The position numbers and the translations under genes are program-made. From positions 310,001 through 374,000 of the forward strand of contig NZ_JAATJB010000002.1 in assembly GCF_011927635.1 (NCBI RefSeq): a stretch of 64,000 bases of DNA, in the 5' to 3' direction. Every line of letters starts with the position of its first letter. Within the stretch, counting starts at the first letter, position 1. The notes beneath the pieces are model-generated. The model searched no databases. It saw nothing but the letters and a program-made list of their open reading frames with translations, and was not told the DNA's origin. The stretch is from Sphingomonas trueperi. GTDB taxonomy: Bacteria > Pseudomonadota > Alphaproteobacteria > Sphingomonadales > Sphingomonadaceae. Of this stretch, positions 16,051 through 28,159 are shown piece by piece.

Positions 16051-16284
16051 ATGGCCGAAGACCTGCACGAAATCGTCGCGCGCGCACTGATGCTCGATCG
16101 CTCCGCGATCACGGACGACCTGAAGTACAACTCGATCCCCGAATGGGATTCGGTGGCGCACATGGCGCTGATCGCCGAGCTGGAAGCCGCCTATGACGTG
16201 ATGCTGGACACCGACGACATCGTCGCGATGTCGAGCGTCGGCACGATTCGCGAGATCCTCAAGAAGTATGATGTCGAGGCCTGA
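16051..16284 (+). CDS. Acyl carrier protein, dedicated
   Basis: 77-residue acidic four-helix ACP. The 4'-phosphopantetheine attachment Ser34 lies in EWDSVAHM; the usual Leu after Ser is Val, common in specialised ACPs. It differs clearly from housekeeping AcpP (which has the DSLD motif), so it most likely serves only this cluster. The end overlaps the start of the SDR gene by about 14-17 bases, indicating coupled translation. Confidence 0.9.
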   Translation: MAEDLHEIVARALMLDRSAITDDLKYNSIPEWDSVAHMALIAELEAAYDVMLDTDDIVAMSSVGTIREILKKYDVEA

Positions 16285-17026
16285 CCTGCTCGCCGGCCGC
16301 GTCGCCCTGGTCACCGGGGCGTCGCGCGGCATCGGCGCGGCGATCGCCAAGGGGCTGGTCGAGGCCGGCGCCACCGTCTGGCTCGCGGCGCGGACCGAGG
16401 GGGCGCTCGATGCGACTCTCGTGACGCTCAACGCGCTCGGCGCGGGCGAGGCGCGCGCGCTCTATTTCGACGTTGCCGATCCGGCGGCGATCAAGCAGGC
16501 CTTCGGGACCATCCAGAAGGCCGATCGTCGCCTCGACGTGCTGGTCAACAATGCCGGCATCCTGAAGGCCTCGATGATCGAGATGGCCTCGGTCGAGATG
16601 ATGGACGAAACCTACCAGGTGAACCTGCGCTCGGTGCTGGTCGCCTCGCAATATGCGGCGCGGCTGATGGCGCGGAACGGCGGCGGTTCGATCATCAACC
16701 TGACCTCGATCATGGGCGCGCAGGGCTTTGCCGGCCAGGCGGTCTATGCCGCCAGCAAGGCGGGCGTGATCGGCGTGACCAAGAGCCTCGCCAAGGAATT
16801 CGCCGCTCGCCAGATCCGCGTCAACGCCATCGCGCCGGGCGCGATCGACACGGCGCTGATCGAGGGGCTGTCGGAGGAGAAGCGGCAGGAGACCGTCGCG
16901 TCGATCGGCATGGGTCGCCTCGGCACCCCCGAGGACGTTGCCGGGCTCAGCGTCTTCCTCGCCAGCGATGCCGCCCGTTACATCACCGGCCAGGTGATCG
17001 GCGTCGACGGCGGGATGATGGTCTAG
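16271..17026 (+). CDS. FabG-like short-chain reductase
   Basis: About 251-residue Rossmann-fold SDR resembling 3-oxoacyl-ACP reductase: TGASRGIG cofactor loop at the N-terminus, LVNNAG, and the catalytic Ser (NLTSIMG) with YAASK. Probably reduces a beta-keto group on an acyl chain held by the neighbouring ACP, using NAD(P)H. ATG 16268 and ATG 16271 are both possible starts; both overlap the ACP gene. Four bases separate its stop from the ligase gene. Confidence 0.85.
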   Translation: MSRPDLLAGRVALVTGASRGIGAAIAKGLVEAGATVWLAARTEGALDATLVTLNALGAGEARALYFDVADPAAIKQAFGTIQKADRRLDVLVNNAGILKASMIEMASVEMMDETYQVNLRSVLVASQYAARLMARNGGGSIINLTSIMGAQGFAGQAVYAASKAGVIGVTKSLAKEFAARQIRVNAIAPGAIDTALIEGLSEEKRQETVASIGMGRLGTPEDVAGLSVFLASDAARYITGQVIGVDGGMMV

Positions 17027-17030
17027 GCGC

Positions 17031-18404
17031 ATGTTCGATCGGGTCTTCCAGGCATTCGCCGGCAATCCCTGCGTCGCCGACGGCGATCGCGTGCTCAGCT
17101 ATGCCGAGACGCTGGCGCTCGGGCAGCGGCTGATCGCGGGGCTGCCCGCGACGCGGTCGCTGGTCGTGCTTCGGTGCAGCGTCTCGGCCGAATCGATCGC
17201 GGCCTATGTGGCGCTGCTCCACGCGGGTCATGTGCCGCTGCTCCTGGAAGCCGATCTTTCCGAGCTGCTGTCGGCGCAGCTCTACGCGGTCTACCAGCCC
17301 AACGCGATCGTCGATCCGGTGGCGGGCAGCGTGACCGTTACCGATGCACCGCCGGCCGAGCTCCATGCCGATCTGGCGCTGCTGCTCACCACCTCGGGCA
17401 GCACCGGCTCGCCCAAGCTGGTGCGCCAGCGCCTCGCCGGCATCACGGCCAATGCCGAGAGCATCGCCCAGTATCTGGCGCTGACCGCCGAAGAACGGCC
17501 GCTGCTCCACCTGCCGATGAGCTATTCCTACGGCCTGTCGGTGATCCATTCGCACCTCGCCGTCGGCGCGTGCATCTGCGTCACCCGCAAGACGGTGATG
17601 GAGCCGGGCTATTGGGATGATCTGCGCCAGCACGCGGCGACCTCGATCGCGGGGGTGCCGTTCCACTATACGACGCTCCGCCGCTTCGGCGAGGAGAAGC
17701 TGAGCCTGCCGAGCCTCAAGACGCTCACCCAGGCGGGCGGGCGGCTCGATCCGCGCATCGTGTCCTTCTTTGGTGACTGGGCGGCGCGGACCGATCGCAA
17801 GTTCTTCGTGATGTACGGCCAGACCGAGGCCGGCCCACGCGTCGCCTATCTGCCGCCCGAACATGCCGCGGCGCATCCGGACGCGATCGGCGTCGCCATT
17901 CCGGGCGTCACGATCGAGCTGGTCAAGGACGACGGGTCGTCGGCCGCGCCGGGCGAGACCGGCGAGATGCGGATCCACAGCCCCGCGGTGATGATGGGTT
18001 ACGCGCTGGCGCGCGCCGATCTCGCCAAGGGCGACGAGCTGGGCGGCGTGCTGTCCACCGGCGATCTGGCGCAGCTGGGCGAGGACGGCCTGTTGCGGAT
18101 CGTCGGGCGCAGCTCGCGGATCCTCAAGGTGTTCGGCCTGCGCGTGAACCTCGACGAGGTCGAGCGCCGCATCGCCACGCCCGAGGCCGAGGTGTTCTGC
18201 TTCGGCGCCGACGACAAGCTGCAGGTGCTGATCCATGGCGGCCTCGATCCTGCCGAGGTGCGCAAGACGATCGTCGATGCCTTCTCGTTGCCCCCGCGCG
18301 GCATCGAGGTGCGCAGCGGCGGCCCCGTCGAGCGCACCGCTTCCGGCAAGGTGACGGCGGCGGCGCTGCAAGCAGCATGGGAGCAGGCCTCGAAGCCTGC
18401 GTGA
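17031..18404 (+). CDS. AMP-forming acyl-acid/ACP ligase
   Basis: 457-residue member of the ANL adenylating superfamily. Adenylation motifs: TTSGSTGSPKLV (A3), YGQTEAGPR (A5), STGDL (A7), VFGLRVNLDEVE (A8 hinge) and the C-terminal catalytic Lys in ERTASGKV (A10). It should activate a carboxylic acid as acyl-AMP and load it on CoA or, given the adjacent ACP, on the ACP. Shorter than long-chain acyl-CoA synthetases and close in size to ligases that serve stand-alone carrier proteins. Substrate unknown. Confidence 0.85.
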   Translation: MFDRVFQAFAGNPCVADGDRVLSYAETLALGQRLIAGLPATRSLVVLRCSVSAESIAAYVALLHAGHVPLLLEADLSELLSAQLYAVYQPNAIVDPVAGSVTVTDAPPAELHADLALLLTTSGSTGSPKLVRQRLAGITANAESIAQYLALTAEERPLLHLPMSYSYGLSVIHSHLAVGACICVTRKTVMEPGYWDDLRQHAATSIAGVPFHYTTLRRFGEEKLSLPSLKTLTQAGGRLDPRIVSFFGDWAARTDRKFFVMYGQTEAGPRVAYLPPEHAAAHPDAIGVAIPGVTIELVKDDGSSAAPGETGEMRIHSPAVMMGYALARADLAKGDELGGVLSTGDLAQLGEDGLLRIVGRSSRILKVFGLRVNLDEVERRIATPEAEVFCFGADDKLQVLIHGGLDPAEVRKTIVDAFSLPPRGIEVRSGGPVERTASGKVTAAALQAAWEQASKPA

Positions 18405-18487
18405 CTTGAACAGCCCTGGCCGACGCCAGATATCGGCGCGATGCCGGGGCCGATAGCGTTGTCGGTGCGGAAAAAGGAGTTGAAGCG

Positions 18488-19561
18488 ATGATTGAGTCCT
18501 TTTTCGAGGTTCCCGTCTACGACCTCCCCAAGGCGGAGAAGCACGCGCTGCTCCAGGCCGAGCTGCGCGAGCTGACGGCATTCCACGGGACCGAATGCGA
18601 AGGCTATCGCGCGATCCTCGACGCCTATGGCCCGGGCGACCTGCCGGGCGGGGCCGACGCGCCGCTGATCCCGGTCAGCATGTTCAAGCTGCACGATCTG
18701 TCCTCGGTGCCGCAGGACCAGGTGTTCAAGACGATGACCTCCTCGGGCACCACCGGCCAGCGCCCCTCGCGCATCTTCCTCGATGCCGATACCGCCCGGC
18801 TGCAGACCCGCGCGCTGACCAGGATCATGACCTCGTTCATCGGCCCGAAGCGGCTGCCGATGCTGATCATCGATCACCCCAGCGTGGTGAAGGACCGCCG
18901 CACCTTCAGCGCGCGCGGCGCCGGCATCCTCGGCATGATGACCTTCGGCCGCCAGCACGTCTTCGCGCTGAAGGACGAGACGATGGAGCTGGACTGGGAG
19001 GCGCTGGAGACCTTCGCCGCCGCCAATGCCGGCCAGCCGATCTTCGCCTTCGGCTTCACCTTCATGGTGTGGCGCTATTTCATCCAGCAGCTCGAGCAGT
19101 CGGGCCGCAAGCTGCCGTTCGACAATGCGATCCTGATCCATTCGGGCGGCTGGAAGAAGCTGGAGGCCGAGAAGGTCTCCAACGAGCATTTCAAGCAGCG
19201 CGCGAGCGATCTCGCCGGCTTCGGCCGCGTCCATAATTTCTACGGCATGGTCGAGCAGACCGGCTCGATCTTCGTCGAGTGCGAGGCGGGGCACCTCCAT
19301 GCCCCGGTCTTCGCCGACGTGGTGATCCGCCGCCCGGTCGACTGGAGCGCGTGCGATATCGGCGAGACCGGGGTGATCCAGGTCGTCTCGGTGCTGCCGC
19401 GCAGCTATCCCGGCCACTCGCTGCTGACCGAGGACCAGGGCACGCTGCTCGGCGAGGACGATTGCGCCTGCGGCCGCAAGGGCAAGTATTTCGCGGTCCA
19501 TGGCCGCCTGCCCAAGGCCGAAGTGCGCGGCTGCAGCGACACCTTCGCCAGCAACCAGTGA
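18488..19561 (+). CDS. LuxE-type acyl-protein synthetase
   Basis: 357-residue LuxE family protein. In luminous bacteria LuxE activates a fatty acid with ATP, holds it on a Cys near its C-terminus and hands it to LuxC. Visible features: TSSGTTGQRPSRIF ATP-grasping motif (around residue 82), YGMVEQTGS, CACGRKGKYF, and a C-terminal RGCSD with Cys349 in the position expected for the acylated Cys. Good AAAGGAG site before ATG 18488. The 83-base gap after the ligase may carry an internal promoter. No luciferase or LuxD gene lies nearby. Confidence 0.9.
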   Translation: MIESFFEVPVYDLPKAEKHALLQAELRELTAFHGTECEGYRAILDAYGPGDLPGGADAPLIPVSMFKLHDLSSVPQDQVFKTMTSSGTTGQRPSRIFLDADTARLQTRALTRIMTSFIGPKRLPMLIIDHPSVVKDRRTFSARGAGILGMMTFGRQHVFALKDETMELDWEALETFAAANAGQPIFAFGFTFMVWRYFIQQLEQSGRKLPFDNAILIHSGGWKKLEAEKVSNEHFKQRASDLAGFGRVHNFYGMVEQTGSIFVECEAGHLHAPVFADVVIRRPVDWSACDIGETGVIQVVSVLPRSYPGHSLLTEDQGTLLGEDDCACGRKGKYFAVHGRLPKAEVRGCSDTFASNQ

Positions 19562-19593
19562 CCCGATCGATCCATGCGAGTGAGTGCCAAGCT

Positions 19594-20814
19594 ATGAACA
19601 GTCTCGACAAGGTGCGGTTCGTCGTCCCCGAGGGCGCGAACATCGACGCTTTGCTGGCGCAGCGCCCGCTCGCCCCGTTCGATCCGGCGGTGATCGAGTT
19701 CATCGAGCGGCTGGGCAAGGCGCTGATGGCCAGCCCGCAGGCCCGCCGCCATCCGGAACTGGTCGCGCTGGGCTTCTGGGCGCGCGGCGCCAACATCAAG
19801 CGGATGAAGGACCGGTTCGACGCGCAGTACCCGGACGCGCTGCGGCTGGCCCGCGGGCTGGCGTTCCATATCGCGCCGTCCAACGTCGACACGATCTTCG
19901 TCTATTCGCTGCTGCTGTCGATGCTCGCCGGCAATGTGAACCTGGTGCGCATGTCCTCGCGCGCGGCGCAGCAGTCGGACCTGCTCAACGACATCCTCAA
20001 GCAGGTGGTCGAGGCGGCGAGCGCGCGGCTGCGCGGGATCATCGGCATCGTCCGCTACGAGCATGACCAGTCGATCACCGACGCCTTTTCGCGCCACTGC
20101 GACGTTCGCGTCGTGTGGGGCGGCGACGGCACGGTGGAGCTGATCCGCAAGAGCCCGCTCTCGCCCGGCGGCACCGAGCTTACCTTCCCGAACAAGTATT
20201 CACTCGCGGTGGTCGACGCCAAGGCCTGGCTGGCCAACGAAAACAAGACGCCGGTTGCCCGCGATTTCGTCAACGACTCGCTGTGGTTCGGCCAGATGGC
20301 CTGTTCGTCCCCCCGCGCACTGGTGTGGCGCGGCTCGGCAGACGACATCGCGGCGGCGAGCACCGATTTCTGGCACCATGTCGAAGCCGGCGCGCGCGAG
20401 GCGAATCTGGGCTGGGAAGATGCCGGCGCGGTCGCCAAGCTGCTCGCCGAGCAGGACAATGCGGTGAGCGTCCATGCCAGCGTGGTGCCGCTGGAGACCA
20501 ATTTCATCAGCGTCGTGCGGTGCCCGATCGCGCTGCTCGGCGAACCCAACGGCACCGGCGGCGGCTTCTTCCGCGAATTCCATGTCGCGGCGCTGGAGGA
20601 ACTCGGCGCCAGTGCGCGGCGCAACTGGCAGACGGTGGCCAGCTTCGGCGTGCCCAAGGGCGACTGGCAGGCCTTCCTGCTGAACGCCCAGCCGCAGGGG
20701 ATCGACCGCATCGTGCCTTTCGGCCACGCGCTGAACTTCAACGCGATCTGGGACGGGATCGACTTTCTGACCTCGCTCACCCGTATCGTGGTCATCGACG
20801 CGCCGCAGGACTGA
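19594..20814 (+). CDS. LuxC-type acyl-CoA/acyl-enzyme reductase
   Basis: 406-residue LuxC family protein of the aldehyde dehydrogenase superfamily; reduces an activated acyl group to the aldehyde with NADPH through a Cys thioester. Candidate nucleophile is Cys237 in FGQMACSSPRAL. Shorter than the LuxC of luminous bacteria (about 480 aa) by my recollection. ATG 19594 chosen; in-frame codons upstream lie within luxE-like sequence. Follows the LuxE gene by 32 bases, keeping the pair together as in lux operons. The gene ends 20 bases before a convergent TraB/GumN gene. Confidence 0.9.
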   Translation: MNSLDKVRFVVPEGANIDALLAQRPLAPFDPAVIEFIERLGKALMASPQARRHPELVALGFWARGANIKRMKDRFDAQYPDALRLARGLAFHIAPSNVDTIFVYSLLLSMLAGNVNLVRMSSRAAQQSDLLNDILKQVVEAASARLRGIIGIVRYEHDQSITDAFSRHCDVRVVWGGDGTVELIRKSPLSPGGTELTFPNKYSLAVVDAKAWLANENKTPVARDFVNDSLWFGQMACSSPRALVWRGSADDIAAASTDFWHHVEAGAREANLGWEDAGAVAKLLAEQDNAVSVHASVVPLETNFISVVRCPIALLGEPNGTGGGFFREFHVAALEELGASARRNWQTVASFGVPKGDWQAFLLNAQPQGIDRIVPFGHALNFNAIWDGIDFLTSLTRIVVIDAPQD

Positions 20815-20834
20815 GCGGCGGGCCGGGCGGCTTC

Positions 20835-21698
20835 CTATTGGAGCCGCTCGACCTTCAGCCCGGACTTGGTGAGCATCGCCAGCACGCTGTCGCTACCGGC
20901 GAGATGGCCTGCGCCCACCGCGACGAACACCGTGCCCGCGCGCTGCAGGCGGCCCTGGACCCAGGCCGCCCAGCGCTGGTTGCGGCGGAGCAGCAGCGTG
21001 TCGCGCAGCTCCGGATTGGGCGCGAGGTCGGCGTTGAGCAGGCGGGCCAGCGCGTCGGCATCCCCCTTGCTCCAGGCGGCGACCGCGGCGTCGATATTGG
21101 CGCCGGTCTCGGGCAGTCCGTCGAGCGTGTCGCCGAGCAGGCGGGTCTGCGCGGCGTCGGAGAGATGGTCGAAATAGCCAAATTGTTCCTCGGCGGTTTC
21201 CAGCCCGATTACCTGCTTGCCCGCCTTCGTCGCGGCGGCCTGCAGCACCTGCTCGACACCGCGCGCATCGTCATAGCCGAGCGTCTGGAGCGGCAGCAGC
21301 GACAGGGTGAGCGCGGCCAGCCACGGCTCGTCGCGGTCGAGCGATTGCGGCGATAGCCCGGCCTGGCGGAGCGCACCTTCCAGCTTGGCATGCTCGGGCG
21401 CGGGCAGGGCGGCGACGGTGGGGTCGCCCGGGGTGCGGCCCAGCTTGTCGAGCAGCGCCTGGGTTTCGGCTTGCGGCGGCATCACCAGTTCGAGGACGAG
21501 CGTGTCGCTGGCGTCGAAGGCGGTGCGCACGGGCCCCTCGAGCCAGCGCAGGTCGGGCGGGAGCAGGTGGACGGAGCCGAACAGATAGACGGTGGTGTCG
21601 CCGTCGCGTACCGCCCAGAGCGCAGGCTTGGCCTCGCGCGGCGCGGTGCCGCAGCTGCCGAGGAGGAACAGGGCGGCGAGAAGGAAGGCGCGGAACAT
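20835..21698 (-). CDS. TraB/GumN-family lipoprotein
   Basis: 287-residue TraB/GumN protein, a family related to Tiki proteases with two GX2H-type motifs; here GSVHLLPP around residue 42 and GAGHLAG near the C-terminus are visible, plus conserved Glu in LVLELVMPP. Lipobox LLGSC near residue 16 predicts a lipid-anchored envelope protein. Metal-dependent protease activity is possible by analogy but unproven in bacteria. Convergent with the LuxC gene. Confidence 0.85.
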   Translation of the reverse strand: MFRAFLLAALFLLGSCGTAPREAKPALWAVRDGDTTVYLFGSVHLLPPDLRWLEGPVRTAFDASDTLVLELVMPPQAETQALLDKLGRTPGDPTVAALPAPEHAKLEGALRQAGLSPQSLDRDEPWLAALTLSLLPLQTLGYDDARGVEQVLQAAATKAGKQVIGLETAEEQFGYFDHLSDAAQTRLLGDTLDGLPETGANIDAAVAAWSKGDADALARLLNADLAPNPELRDTLLLRRNQRWAAWVQGRLQRAGTVFVAVGAGHLAGSDSVLAMLTKSGLKVERLQ

Positions 21699-21755
21699 GG
21701 CAGCGGGCTTGGCGGGGCAGGGGCGGCGGAGTCAACGGGTGCCGCTCCTCCCGAA

Positions 21756-21855
21756 CCCGTCATCCCGACGAAAGTCGGGATCCAGACGCCACCCGGCCTG
21801 GGATGGAGCCGCGCCGGTGGCCCCAATGGATCCCGGCTTTCGCCGGCATGACGGG
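21756..21855. repeat. 100-base palindromic repeat element
   Basis: Left arm 21756-21784 and right arm 21827-21855 are imperfect inverted copies (26 of 29 positions by eye), outermost CCCGTCATCCCGACGAAAGT and its partner ending GCCGGCATGACGGG. This is the look of the dispersed GGATCCCGGCTTTCGCCGG-type intergenic repeat seen in many proteobacteria. No gene inside. Confidence 0.75.
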
Positions 21856-21896
21856 GGAGCGGTGCGGGGACGACCGTGAGCGAGGCGAGGGGCCAG

Positions 21897-21909
21897 CCCC
21901 CCCCCCCCC
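21897..21909. repeat. Homopolymeric run of 13 C
   Basis: Thirteen consecutive C residues about 60 bases upstream of the glyQ start, the longest homopolymer I saw in the window. Confidence 0.9.
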
Positions 21910-21968
21910 GGTTGACCCCCTCCGCGCCCTGCGCCAAAGCGCTCCCCAAACCTCACAGGGTGACCAAC

Positions 21969-22835
21969 TTGTCCGAACCTCTCAGCTTCCAGCGCATGAT
22001 CCTGACGCTCCATGACTATTGGAGCACGCGCGGCTGCCTGATCCTGCAGCCCTATGACATGCGGATGGGCGCCGGCACCTTCCACCCCGCCACCACGCTG
22101 CGCGCGCTGGGGCCGGAATCGTGGAACGCCGCCTTCGTCCAGCCCTGCCGCCGCCCGACCGACGGCCGCTATGGCGAGAACCCCAACCGGCTCCAGCATT
22201 ACTACCAGTATCAGGTGATCCTGAAGCCGAGCCCGCCCGACCTGCAGGAGCTGTATCTCGGCTCGCTGGCCGCGATCGGCATCGATTTCACCAAGCACGA
22301 CATCCGCTTCGTCGAGGACGATTGGGAATCGCCGACGCTCGGCGCCTGGGGCCTGGGCTGGGAAGTCTGGTGCGACGGGATGGAAGTCACCCAGTTCACC
22401 TATTTCCAGCAGATGGGCGGCTATGACTGCAAGCCGGTGGCGGGCGAGCTGACCTATGGGCTCGAACGCCTCGCCATGTACATCCAGAACAAGGACAGCG
22501 TGTACGATCTCGCCTTCAACGACGCGGGCGTGACCTATGGCGACGTGTTCCTGGAGAATGAGCGCGAGATGTCGAAGTGGAACTTCGAGATCGCCGATAC
22601 CGATGCGCTGTTCGACCTGTTCCGCAAGGCCGCGGCCGAGTGCGAGCGCTCGCTGGAGGCGAAGCTGCCGATCCCGGCCTATGAGCAGGCGATCGAGGCG
22701 AGCCACATCTTCAACCTGCTGAACGCGCGCGGCGTGATCTCGGTGGCGGAGCGCCAGGCCTATATCGGCCGGGTGCGCGATCTGGCGAAGGGCGCCTGCA
22801 CGGCGTGGATGGAAAAGAACGGGTGGGCAGCGTGA
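21969..22835 (+). CDS. glyQ: Glycyl-tRNA synthetase alpha subunit
   Basis: 288-residue catalytic subunit of the alpha2-beta2 glycyl-tRNA synthetase, charging tRNA-Gly. Class II signatures are clear: [39 protein letters not shown] and [10 protein letters not shown]. The start is uncertain: TTG 21969 has AGGG eight bases upstream and fits the family N-terminus; GTG 21960 or ATG 21996 are alternatives. It overlaps glyS by four bases (GTGA). Confidence 0.95.
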   Translation: MSEPLSFQRMILTLHDYWSTRGCLILQPYDMRMGAGTFHPATTLRALGPESWNAAFVQPCRRPTDGRYGENPNRLQHYYQYQVILKPSPPDLQELYLGSLAAIGIDFTKHDIRFVEDDWESPTLGAWGLGWEVWCDGMEVTQFTYFQQMGGYDCKPVAGELTYGLERLAMYIQNKDSVYDLAFNDAGVTYGDVFLENEREMSKWNFEIADTDALFDLFRKAAAECERSLEAKLPIPAYEQAIEASHIFNLLNARGVISVAERQAYIGRVRDLAKGACTAWMEKNGWAA

Positions 22836-24835
22836 CGGACTTTCTTCTCGAACTCCGCTCGGAGGAAATCCCGGCGCGCATGCAGGAAAAAGCGCGGGAG
22901 GATCTCGCCCGCCTGTTCGCCGCCGAGCTGGACAAGGCCGGCCTCAAGGCGGCCGAGGTCGTGTCCTACGCGACGCCGCGCCGGCTGGCGCTGATCCTCA
23001 AGGGCCTGCCCGAGCAGACCGCCGCGGTCTCCGAGGAGACCAAGGGCCCGCGCGTCGGCGCGCCGCCCCAGGCGCTCGAAGGCTTTCTGCGCAAGACCGG
23101 CCTGACCGCCGACCAGCTGGTCGAGCGCGACGGCGTGTTGTTCGCGATCGTCGACAAGCCCGGCCGCGCGACGGCGGACGTGCTGGCCGCCGCGATCCCC
23201 GCGGTGATCCGTGCTTTCCCTTGGCCCAAGTCGATGCGCTGGGGCGCGCCGTCGCTCTCCACCGAGAGCCCGCGCTGGGTGCGGCCGCTGCAGGGCATCG
23301 TCGCGCTGTTCGGCAGCGACGTGGTGCCGTGCGAAATCGCGGGCGTGGCGAGCGGTGCGGCGACGGTGGGGCATCGCTTCCACCATCCGGGTGTCATCAC
23401 TATCGGCTCGGCCGATGACTATTTCGAGAAGCTGCGGGCCTGCCATGTCATCGTCGATGGTGCCGAGCGGCGCAACATCATCGCGCTGGGCGCGAAGATG
23501 GCGGCGCAGAAGGCCGGGCTCAGCCTGATCGAGGACGAGGGCCTGCTGTTCGAGAATGCCGGGCTGACCGAATGGCCGATGCCGCTGCTCGGCCGCTTCG
23601 ACGAAGCCTTTCTGGCGGTGCCGCCCGAGGTGATCCAGCTCACCGCGCGGGTGAACCAGAAATATTTCGTGTGCCGCGATGCTGCTGGCAAGCTGGCCAA
23701 CGCGTTCGTCTGCGTGGCGAACATCGACGCGGCCGATGGCGGCGAGAAGATCGTCGCGGGCAACCAGAAGGTGCTGGCGGCGCGGCTGAGCGATGCGCGC
23801 TTCTTCTACGAGACGGACCTCAAGGTGAAGCTGGCCGATCAGGTGGGGAAGCTCGAGAAGATCGTCTTCCACGAAAAGCTGGGCACGGTGGCCGACAAGG
23901 TCGCGCGTGTCGCGAAGCTGGCCGAGTGGCTGGCGGCCGAGAAAATCGTGCCGAACTGCGATCCGGCGCTGGCACGACGCGCGGCCGAACTCGCCAAGGC
24001 GGACCTCGTCACCGGCATGGTCGGCGAGTTCCCCGAGCTGCAGGGCCTGATGGGCGGCTATTACGCCGCCGCGCAAGGGGAAGACCCGGCGGTCGCCGCG
24101 GCGATCCGCGATCACTACAAGCCGGTCGGGCAGGGCGATGACGTCCCCACCGATCCGGTGACGGTCGCGGTGGCGCTGGCGGACAAGCTGGACAGCATCA
24201 CCCAGTTCTTCGGCGTCGACCTCAAGCCGAGCGGCTCCAAGGATCCGTTCGCGCTTCGGCGCTCGGCGCTGGGCGTGCTCGCTATCCTGCTCGACAACGG
24301 CCTGCGCTTCCCGCTGCTGCGTTCGGTCAGCCAGGAGGTGCTCGACTTCTTCGCCGATCGCCTCAAGGTCCAGCAGCGCGAAGCCGGTGTTCGCCACGAC
24401 CTGATCGACGCAGTGTTCGCGCTCGGCGGGGAGGACGATCTCGTCCGCCTGCTCGCGCGGGTGAAGGCGCTGCAGGCGTTCGTCACGACCGAGGACGGCG
24501 CCAACCTGCTCGCCGGCTACAAGCGCGCGGCGAACATCCTCAAGAAGGAGGAATGGGAAGCCGGCGCCGTGAACCCCGCGCCCGAACCCGCCGAGGCCGC
24601 GCTCGCCGCCGCGCTCGACGCCGCCGAGCCCAAGGCGACCGCCGCGATTGAAGCCGAGCAGTTCGAGGACGCCATGGCCGCGCTCGCCATCCTGCGCGCG
24701 CCGATCGATGCCTTCTTCGATCAGGTGACCGTCAACGACGCTGATCCCGCCAAGCGCGCCGCGCGCCTCGGCCTGCTCGCGCGGATGCGTGACGCAGTGC
24801 ACAAGGTCGCGGACTTCGCCAAGATCGAAGGTTGA
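22832..24835 (+). CDS. glyS: Glycyl-tRNA synthetase beta subunit
   Basis: 667-residue tRNA-binding subunit. Starts at GTG 22832, overlapping the glyQ stop, with the characteristic N-terminus [16 protein letters not shown]. The [17 protein letters not shown] and C-terminal DALR-like anticodon-binding region ([11 protein letters not shown]) are present. Translational coupling with glyQ is expected to keep subunits equimolar. Length is close to the E. coli subunit. Confidence 0.95.
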   Translation: MTDFLLELRSEEIPARMQEKAREDLARLFAAELDKAGLKAAEVVSYATPRRLALILKGLPEQTAAVSEETKGPRVGAPPQALEGFLRKTGLTADQLVERDGVLFAIVDKPGRATADVLAAAIPAVIRAFPWPKSMRWGAPSLSTESPRWVRPLQGIVALFGSDVVPCEIAGVASGAATVGHRFHHPGVITIGSADDYFEKLRACHVIVDGAERRNIIALGAKMAAQKAGLSLIEDEGLLFENAGLTEWPMPLLGRFDEAFLAVPPEVIQLTARVNQKYFVCRDAAGKLANAFVCVANIDAADGGEKIVAGNQKVLAARLSDARFFYETDLKVKLADQVGKLEKIVFHEKLGTVADKVARVAKLAEWLAAEKIVPNCDPALARRAAELAKADLVTGMVGEFPELQGLMGGYYAAAQGEDPAVAAAIRDHYKPVGQGDDVPTDPVTVAVALADKLDSITQFFGVDLKPSGSKDPFALRRSALGVLAILLDNGLRFPLLRSVSQEVLDFFADRLKVQQREAGVRHDLIDAVFALGGEDDLVRLLARVKALQAFVTTEDGANLLAGYKRAANILKKEEWEAGAVNPAPEPAEAALAAALDAAEPKATAAIEAEQFEDAMAALAILRAPIDAFFDQVTVNDADPAKRAARLGLLARMRDAVHKVADFAKIEG

Positions 24836-24949
24836 GGGGCTTAATTGTACGATTAATATCCCGTAAATTGGCCTGAAACTGCCACGGTCCCGAAATAATC
24901 GGATACCGACAACGTAGTCAGCGGTTCCGCCTTCTTCGCACCTGCGGTA

Positions 24950-24975
24950 GCGCCCTTTCTGTCTTGAAAGGGCGC
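24950..24975 (+). other. Leader hairpin before ppdK
   Basis: GCGCCCTTTC (24950-24959) and GAAAGGGCGC (24966-24975) form a perfect 10-bp stem with a six-base loop, ending 21 bases before the ppdK start and just upstream of its GGAAGGGG ribosome site. No T-run follows, so it is more likely a leader structure or terminator remnant than a full terminator. Confidence 0.6.
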
Positions 24976-24996
24976 TTCGATCGGAAGGGGATCAGA

Positions 24997-27659
<2,663 letters not shown>

Positions 27660-27660
<1 letters not shown>

Positions 27661-28142
27661 TGCTGGTAGTGGCGGTAGCGGCAGCGACGGACGATGCGGC
27701 GGCACTCAGCCGCGACCTTCTCGCCAGCCCCACCGCCACCGCCCTGCTGGAACGCCGCTGCGGTGCTCCGGTCGTCGCCGAGGTCGATCGGACGGCGCAA
27801 AAGGACCCGACGCCCGAGCAGCGGACGCGGCTCGGCATCGGGCCGGACGAGCGGGTCGTGTACCGCAGCGTCGTGCTCAGCTGCGCGGGCGTGGCACTGT
27901 CGGTCGCCGAGAACTGGTATGTGCCGGCGCGGCTGACCCCGGAGATGAACGCCGCGCTGGAACAGGGCGATACCCCGTTCGGCGCGGTGATCCGCCCGCT
28001 CCACCCGCACCGCAAGCCGCTGGAGCAGGTACTGGGGGGTGTAGCGCCCTATGTGCTCCGCCACCGCGCGCTGGTGCTGGACGGCGAGGGCCGGGCGCTG
28101 GCGGAAGTGGTGGAGAACTATACGCCGGCGGTGTTGCGCTAG
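27660..28142 (+). CDS. Chorismate-lyase/UTRA-fold protein, function unknown
   Basis: 160-residue protein whose ATG overlaps the ppdK stop by one base (TGATG), so it is translated with ppdK. The pattern VVYRSVVLSCAGVALSVAENWYVP followed by FGAVIRPLHPHRKPLE (split here into two segments) resembles the UbiC chorismate lyase / UTRA ligand-binding fold, in which a basic residue after the strand contacts the substrate. It lacks a DNA-binding domain. It may be a UbiC-like enzyme for ubiquinone synthesis or a small-molecule sensor. Assignment is by fold resemblance only. Confidence 0.5.
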
Positions 28143-28159
28143 ACCGCTCGGCCTGCAAA

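Noticed and set aside
18488..19561. Phenylacetate-CoA ligase-like gene in place of LuxE
   Set aside because: Short length, the C-terminal RGCSD and the adjacent LuxC point to LuxE.
15511..20814. Complete lux bioluminescence operon
   Set aside because: No luxA, luxB or luxD; only the acid-reduction half is present, with an ACP and ligase not found in lux operons.
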